From an uncultured Chryseolinea sp. (GTDB taxonomy: Bacteria; Bacteroidota; Bacteroidia; Cytophagales; Cyclobacteriaceae): a stretch of 10,354 nt of DNA. The translations under genes were made by a program, and so were the position numbers. Under the pieces are notes generated by a model. It saw only the letters and a program-made list of their open reading frames with translations. It was not told the DNA's origin and ran no database searches. Below are positions 6,068 to 10,354 of this stretch, piece by piece (position 1 is the first letter of the stretch; every line of letters starts with the position of its first letter). The stretch is from the NCBI GenBank assembly GCA_946478915.1, contig CAMLER010000122.1:1-10354 (forward strand). The letters are read 5' to 3'.

Positions 6068-6813
6068 GCGTCAACATTGTTCAACTTCGAAATCTTTCAA
6101 AACAGTATCCACACTCGCCCAAACGCGCCGTATCAGATTTATCTTTCGAAATAGAAGAGGGAGCCGTATTCGGTTTGCTTGGACCCAATGGCGCAGGAAA
6201 GTCTACAACAGTAATGATGCTATGCGGACTGATGAAACCTGATTCCGGATCTGTTTCAGTCTTCGGACTCGATATGCCCGACAACGGTCTTGAAGTACGC
6301 AAACGAATTGGAGTAGCACCGCAGGAGATAGCACTTTTTCCCACGTTGACAGCTTACGAAAATCTTTTTTATTTCGGTCGAATGTATGGTATGGGGAAAA
6401 CTGAAATCATTTCTCAAATCAAAACCTATTTGAGCACTTTCGGTTTGATTGAAAAGAAGAATAAGGTAGTATCTACTTTTTCCGGAGGGATGAGGAGAAG
6501 GTTGAACCTCATCGCGGCAATCCTTCATAAACCGAAACTTATTATTCTGGACGAACCGACCGCTGGTGTCGATGTTCAGTCGCGAAATATGATCCTCAGT
6601 TTTTTGGACACAATTAAAAGTGAAGGAACAACCATCATTTATTCTTCACACGTGTTGGAAGAAGCGGAGAGAATCTGTTCTCATCTTGGTATTGTTGACG
6701 AAGGAAGATTGATTACGTCAGGTACAAAGGAATCCATTCTTGGAGCTCACGGTGATTGCAAAAACCTTGAGCAGGTGTTTCTTAAATTAACAGGTAGAAA
6801 TATTCGCGATTGA
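6064..6813 (+). CDS. ABC transporter ATP-binding protein
   Basis: The 249-residue ATPase has all nucleotide-binding motifs: Walker A GPNGAGKS (40-47), Q-loop Q87, signature FSGGMRRR (139-146), Walker B LIILDEP (159-165), D-loop AGVD and H-loop H196. It belongs to the ABC-2/DrrA-like exporter branch, judged by its length, the MRRRLNLIAAILHKP stretch and its partner permease. With the following gene it probably forms a half-size or dimeric exporter that moves the lipophilic pigment or a precursor out of the inner membrane towards the outer membrane, where flexirubins accumulate; the substrate is inferred from context. The start overlaps the upstream stop (ATGA at 6064-6067) and its own stop overlaps the permease start, so the three genes are translationally coupled. 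Confidence 0.93.
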   Translation: MSVNIVQLRNLSKQYPHSPKRAVSDLSFEIEEGAVFGLLGPNGAGKSTTVMMLCGLMKPDSGSVSVFGLDMPDNGLEVRKRIGVAPQEIALFPTLTAYENLFYFGRMYGMGKTEIISQIKTYLSTFGLIEKKNKVVSTFSGGMRRRLNLIAAILHKPKLIILDEPTAGVDVQSRNMILSFLDTIKSEGTTIIYSSHVLEEAERICSHLGIVDEGRLITSGTKESILGAHGDCKNLEQVFLKLTGRNIRD

Positions 6814-8081
6814 AAGTCTTATCAACCATATACAAAGAATTTCTTTTGCTGATTCGCGACCCGGGCGGCATGGCATTAATCTTTATTATGCCACTGGCCC
6901 TCGTCATTGTGATGGCGCTGGTACAAGATGCACCCTTCCGAGACTACCAGGAAGTAAAGTTAGATGTGCTCTTTGTAGACAATGACAATGATTCACTTAG
7001 CGCCCGCATCATGAAAGCGTTTAAGGCTTCTCCAAACATTCAGCTTGTCACGAATACGGATACGGTAGAGGCGAAGGAATGGGTGCAGGCTGGAAAATTC
7101 AAGGCGGCAATCATTCTTCCACCAAATGCGAGTGTTGACCTGAGAAAAAAAACGAATCAGCTGATAACAAATGTATTCGCCAATTTTGGTCTCCTCGAAG
7201 AGACTGACTCCACTCAATTACCCGCCATCAATATCCGGATTCTTTACGACCCTGCTATCAAATCTAATTATAAGCAAACGTTATCTGCTGCCGTTGAAAA
7301 AATTGCAGCTAATGTTCAAACGGAATGGGTACTGGATGAACTTCAGCAACAATTGAGCGAAGGCCGACCCGAATCTCCTGAAAAAATGACTTTCGATTTC
7401 AGCAAAGTCATGAAAGTGGATCAGCGCTATGCTTCCGACACAAAATATGAGGGCATTATGCTAAATTCGGTTCAGCACAATGTACCCGCCTGGACAATGT
7501 TTGCCATGTTCTTTATCCTTTATCCACTTGCTGGAAATTTCATCAAGGAGCGAGAGGAAGGTAGCATGTTGCGACTGCGACTGATCTCAGGCTCGCAATG
7601 GCCTGTTATATCGGGCAAATTTGTATTCTATTTTCTTGTTTGCCTCATTCAGTTTCTGCTGATGATTGCGATCGGCATCGTGATAATGCCGATGCTCGGT
7701 TTAACGAAGTTGGTGTTGGGAGACAATCCAATGGGTATCTTATTAACTGCGTGCTCCGTTGCCATGGCTGCCACCGGATACGGTGTTTTAATTGGTGTCT
7801 ACTTCCGCACCGCGCAGCAGGCTCTTTCTTTTGGATCTGTGTCTGTCGTAATTCTTTCAGCGATTGGCGGCGTTTGGGTACCAGTGTACATTATGCCTGA
7901 AATTTTACAAACGGTCAGCCGATTTTCTCCAATGAGTTGGGGGTTGGAATCTTTTAATGATTTATTTTTGCGACAAGCCTCGATACAAGCAATTTTACCA
8001 AATGTTTTACGATTAATGGGTTTTTCTCTGGCAGCGTTGGCTGCCAGCGTTGTCATCCATAAGTCACGAACAGTTGTGTAA
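6810..8081 (+). CDS. ABC-2 type transporter permease (TTG start)
   Basis: The 423-residue membrane protein has the ABC-2 permease plan: a cytoplasmic N-terminus (LSTIYKEFLLLIRDPGG), a first membrane helix (about 20-38), a large periplasmic domain (about 40-225), then five more hydrophobic segments (about 226-245, 269-296, 308-332, 342-362 and 399-416). The coupling-helix motif KEREEGSMLRLRL (246-258) lies after the second segment. The start is TTG at 6810-6812, overlapping the ATPase stop (TTGA). It is preferred over the next in-frame ATG at 6870 because that would remove the conserved KEFLLLIRDPGG segment and begin inside the first membrane helix. It should pair with the adjacent ATPase as an exporter for the cluster product. 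It ends 20 bases before the acyl carrier protein gene. Confidence 0.9.
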   Translation: MKVLSTIYKEFLLLIRDPGGMALIFIMPLALVIVMALVQDAPFRDYQEVKLDVLFVDNDNDSLSARIMKAFKASPNIQLVTNTDTVEAKEWVQAGKFKAAIILPPNASVDLRKKTNQLITNVFANFGLLEETDSTQLPAINIRILYDPAIKSNYKQTLSAAVEKIAANVQTEWVLDELQQQLSEGRPESPEKMTFDFSKVMKVDQRYASDTKYEGIMLNSVQHNVPAWTMFAMFFILYPLAGNFIKEREEGSMLRLRLISGSQWPVISGKFVFYFLVCLIQFLLMIAIGIVIMPMLGLTKLVLGDNPMGILLTACSVAMAATGYGVLIGVYFRTAQQALSFGSVSVVILSAIGGVWVPVYIMPEILQTVSRFSPMSWGLESFNDLFLRQASIQAILPNVLRLMGFSLAALAASVVIHKSRTVV

Positions 8082-8101
8082 CGAAATATAATAACTAAGC
8101 C

Positions 8102-8374
8102 ATGAATCAGACAGTAGATGAACTTATAGTTGAACTCCGTGAAGAATTGATCAAGCAATTAAATTTGGAGGGAATGCTTCCGGAGGGTTTCGATGAAAAC
8201 ACACCGCTGTTTGGTGAGGGTCTCGGACTTGACTCCATCGACTCTCTTGAGCTTGTTGTTTTGCTTGATCGAAATTATGGTATCAAATTGAAGGACCCTA
8301 AGGAGGGACGCCACGTATTTCAAAGTATCCGAACCATGGCGGAATACATAGCCAAGAATCGAAAGCAGGTATGA
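8102..8374 (+). CDS. Acyl carrier protein (phosphopantetheine-binding)
   Basis: The 90-residue protein is a stand-alone acyl carrier. The phosphopantetheine attachment site is S45 in GLGLDSIDSLELVVLL, and the protein shows the four-helix ACP pattern with an acidic helix II. It is slightly longer than a housekeeping AcpP and has a basic stretch (GIKLKDPKEGRHV) after helix II, typical of ACPs in aryl polyene and dialkylresorcinol clusters. It should carry the growing polyene acyl chain for the adjacent ketosynthases, or acyl units for DarB in the way DarC does in Pseudomonas; which of the two cannot be decided from sequence alone. Its stop overlaps the ketosynthase start (ATGA at 8371-8374), which supports the first option. 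Confidence 0.92.
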   Translation: MNQTVDELIVELREELIKQLNLEGMLPEGFDENTPLFGEGLGLDSIDSLELVVLLDRNYGIKLKDPKEGRHVFQSIRTMAEYIAKNRKQV

Positions 8375-9579
8375 TTCAACGTGTGTTCGTCACAGGTTTT
8401 GGCATCATCACATCCGTAGGTAAGAACGCAGAAGAAAATTTTCGGTCTCTCGTAAACTGTAGCCATGGTTTTGGTCCTATAGAGGTATTGGATACTGTTC
8501 ATCGCAACTCAATTTCAGCATGCGAAATTAAGCTTACCGAAAAAGAACTGTGCAATCTTTCCAGTGTAAGTCAGCATGATGGTTTCACACGCACGTCGCT
8601 ATTAGGACTCATTGCTTTGAAAGAAGCAATACTACACGCTGACCTATCACAAGAAGAAATCAAAAATTCCGGTCTTGTTTCTGCCACGACCACCGGAGGG
8701 ATACGGGAGTTTGAAACCTATTTTGATGAGTTGATGGATGCGAAGAGCCAGGGTGATTTTGTACGTTTTACAGATACTGCGACCTCAGGCGAACATTGTG
8801 AAAGAATAGCTGACCATGTCGGGATTAGGAAATACCTGGGCACGATCAGCACCGCATGTTCATCCTCTGCAAACTCAATAATGCATGGCGCGCAGCTGAT
8901 CCGGAATAATAAACTTGAGCGTGTGATTTGTGGTGGTGCCGAAGCGCTGTCGAAATTTACGCTCAATGGTTTCAACACGCTTATGATTCTTGATAGTGAT
9001 CACTGCCGTCCATTTGATGCTACAAGAAATGGTCTTAATATAGGTGAAGGAGCGGCGTATCTTGTATTGGAATCTGAAGCAGCACTGGTCAAAAGTGGAA
9101 GGAAAGCATTAGCAGAAGTGAAGGGGTATGGAAATGCAAATGATGCATTCCATCAAACTGCATCCTCTCCAGATGGAGCCGGCGCATATCTTGCCATGAA
9201 ACTGGCTTTGAATTCAGCCGGTATCCAACCACATGAAGTGGATTATATCAACGCGCACGGTACCGCTACCGAAAACAATGATCTCTCAGAAGGGTTAGGT
9301 ATAAAGCGTCTATTTGAAGAATCGATTCCTTTGTTCAGTTCTACGAAACCATATACAGGGCATACCCTGGCTGCAGCAGGTAGCGTTGAAGCGGTGTTCT
9401 GTTTACTGGCGCTAAAACAAGAGATGATCTGGCCAAACTTAAATTTTAGGAACCCCATACCTGATCTGGAGATCGAGCCAGTAGTTCAATTAAAAAAAGG
9501 CAGCAAACTAAAGAATGTACTGTCTAATTCTTTCGGGTTTGGAGGAAATACGTCATCGTTACTATTAGCATCGGTGTAG
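8371..9579 (+). CDS. FabF-like beta-ketoacyl-ACP synthase (catalytically complete KS)
   Basis: The 402-residue condensing enzyme carries a full elongating-KS triad: C163 in TISTACSSSANSI, H296 in NAHGTAT and H331 in YTGHTLAAAG, with K326 preceding the last. The glycine-rich C-terminus SNSFGFGGNTSSLLL is also present. It catalyses decarboxylative condensation of malonyl-ACP with an acyl-ACP. By position between an ACP and a cysteine-less KS homologue it matches the active subunit of an aryl polyene type II synthase (ApeO-like) rather than the housekeeping FabF. The start overlaps the ACP stop by 4 bases, and the next gene begins 3 bases after its own stop, so all three are co-translated. Confidence 0.93.
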   Translation: MIQRVFVTGFGIITSVGKNAEENFRSLVNCSHGFGPIEVLDTVHRNSISACEIKLTEKELCNLSSVSQHDGFTRTSLLGLIALKEAILHADLSQEEIKNSGLVSATTTGGIREFETYFDELMDAKSQGDFVRFTDTATSGEHCERIADHVGIRKYLGTISTACSSSANSIMHGAQLIRNNKLERVICGGAEALSKFTLNGFNTLMILDSDHCRPFDATRNGLNIGEGAAYLVLESEAALVKSGRKALAEVKGYGNANDAFHQTASSPDGAGAYLAMKLALNSAGIQPHEVDYINAHGTATENNDLSEGLGIKRLFEESIPLFSSTKPYTGHTLAAAGSVEAVFCLLALKQEMIWPNLNFRNPIPDLEIEPVVQLKKGSKLKNVLSNSFGFGGNTSSLLLASV

Positions 9580-9582
9580 GAC

Positions 9583-10354
9583 ATGGTAGAAAAAACGGGA
9601 CTGTATTATATCAATGGAATAGGTATCATATCTCCTCAGAAGACATTTGATCCCGAAAACTTTCTTTCCGAAATAAAGGAGTATAACCAAAATGTTCTTA
9701 CCTGCGTTACCCCTGATTTCAAGGCATACATAAATCCTATCCAAATGCGCCGGCTCAGCCGAATGCTTCGCATTGGTTTATCAGCTGCAACGATCTGTCT
9801 ACGCGATGCCCAAATTAAAACCCCCGATGGAATTATTACGGCGACTGGATATGGATTTCTCGAGGAAACTGCAAAATTTCTCAATGAAGTCTTGAACCAA
9901 TCAGAAAAACAACTGACGCCCACCTACTTTATGCAAAGCACCTCTAACGCGCTCGCAGGACTGGTTGCTTTAACATTTAAATGTATGGGATTTAATAATA
10001 CCTATGCCAGCAAAGGCTTTGGTATGGAGAATGCTTTGATCGATGGGATGATGCAGCTAAATGAGAATCCGGCGATGAATTTGCTCATCGGATCGTACGA
10101 TGAAGCTGCAGAGGTGCAATATAAGGCCAGCATGCGTGCCCATCATTTTAAGGTCGAGCATGTAAATAGTCTCAAGTTATTTGACACCACGACAAGAGGT
10201 TCTATACAGGGTGAAGGCTCCGCGTTCTTTATGCTTTCTGGAGCACACTCTCCATCGACGTGGTGTTCCATTCGCGACATGCACATGGTGTACAAGCCAG
10301 CAGAGGATCAGTTGAAGGATGAGCTTCAACGATTTTTAAAGAATAATAATTTAA
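9583..10354 (+). CDS. Ketosynthase-like protein lacking the catalytic cysteine, chain-length-factor-like (partial, right edge)
   Basis: A frame of 257 codons opens at ATG 9583 and continues past the right edge without a stop. The thiolase fold is recognisable by NGIGIISP at the N-terminus, the helix MRRLSRMLRIGLSAA (55-69), the active-site region YASKGFGMENALIDG (141-155) and RGSIQGEGSAFFML (205-218), which matches the NIGEGAAYLVL region of the neighbouring KS. Aligning the active-site region with the upstream ketosynthase puts F146 where C163 stands, so this protein should not form an acyl-enzyme. Such partners occur as the chain-length factor in type II polyketide and aryl polyene synthases (ApeC with ApeO). 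Histidine positions in the C-terminal half lie beyond the window. It follows the upstream KS by 3 bases. Confidence 0.85.
   Translation, partial: MVEKTGLYYINGIGIISPQKTFDPENFLSEIKEYNQNVLTCVTPDFKAYINPIQMRRLSRMLRIGLSAATICLRDAQIKTPDGIITATGYGFLEETAKFLNEVLNQSEKQLTPTYFMQSTSNALAGLVALTFKCMGFNNTYASKGFGMENALIDGMMQLNENPAMNLLIGSYDEAAEVQYKASMRAHHFKVEHVNSLKLFDTTTRGSIQGEGSAFFMLSGAHSPSTWCSIRDMHMVYKPAEDQLKDELQRFLKNNNL

Noticed and set aside
8371..9579. Housekeeping FabF
   Set aside because: It follows an ACP with a 4-base overlap and precedes a cysteine-less KS partner, without the usual rnc or fabD/fabG neighbours, so a pigment-specific ketosynthase fits better.
1..10354. CRISPR arrays, insertion sequences, tRNA or rRNA genes
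   Set aside because: No repeat-spacer pattern, transposase-like frame, terminal inverted repeats or recognisable RNA gene was seen; coding density leaves little room for them.

Overview
The window looks like a chromosomal segment from a Bacteroidota species, probably from the Cytophagales/Chitinophagales side, although the exact genus cannot be read from it. The main reason is the gene content: a DarA/DarB pair, a small conserved protein, a BtrH-type acyltransferase-like protein, an ABC exporter pair, an acyl carrier protein and paired ketosynthases, in an order that I recall from flexirubin (dialkylresorcinol plus aryl polyene) pigment clusters of this phylum. Moderate GC content, weak Shine-Dalgarno sequences and tight gene overlaps fit this as well.

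Left part (1-2064, minus strand): a nitrate-handling operon. A NarK-type nitrate/nitrite transporter is followed, with a 1-base TGATG stop/start overlap, by an alginate_export-family outer-membrane beta-barrel that runs off the left edge. The pair probably moves nitrate or nitrite across the inner and outer membranes. The 245-base divergent intergenic region (2065-2309) carries an unusual concentration of TACGT motifs, including a perfect 16-bp palindrome, and a GC-rich hairpin.

Right part (2310-10354, plus strand): the pigment cluster. darA (flavodoxin-like aromatase with a C-terminal membrane anchor) and darB (KAS III-like ketosynthase with a complete Cys-His-Asn triad) should build the dialkylresorcinol half of the pigment. 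A 66-base spacer with a perfect 9-bp inverted repeat separates darB from a tightly packed run: a 139-aa conserved protein of unknown function, a 335-aa BtrH-like Cys/His/Asp protein, an ABC ATPase, an ABC-2 permease with a TTG start, an acyl carrier protein, a FabF-like ketosynthase, and a ketosynthase-like partner that has lost the catalytic cysteine and runs off the right edge. Most of these genes overlap or nearly touch, so they are likely one transcript. The ACP, the active ketosynthase and the cysteine-less partner resemble the ACP/KS/chain-length-factor core of an aryl polyene type II synthase.

The system class is known. The least explained parts are the 139-aa protein, the BtrH-like protein, the regulatory repeats upstream of narK, and the structured spacer after darB. 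Every non-coding stretch is shorter than 300 bases, and I see no RNA genes, mobile elements or CRISPR arrays.
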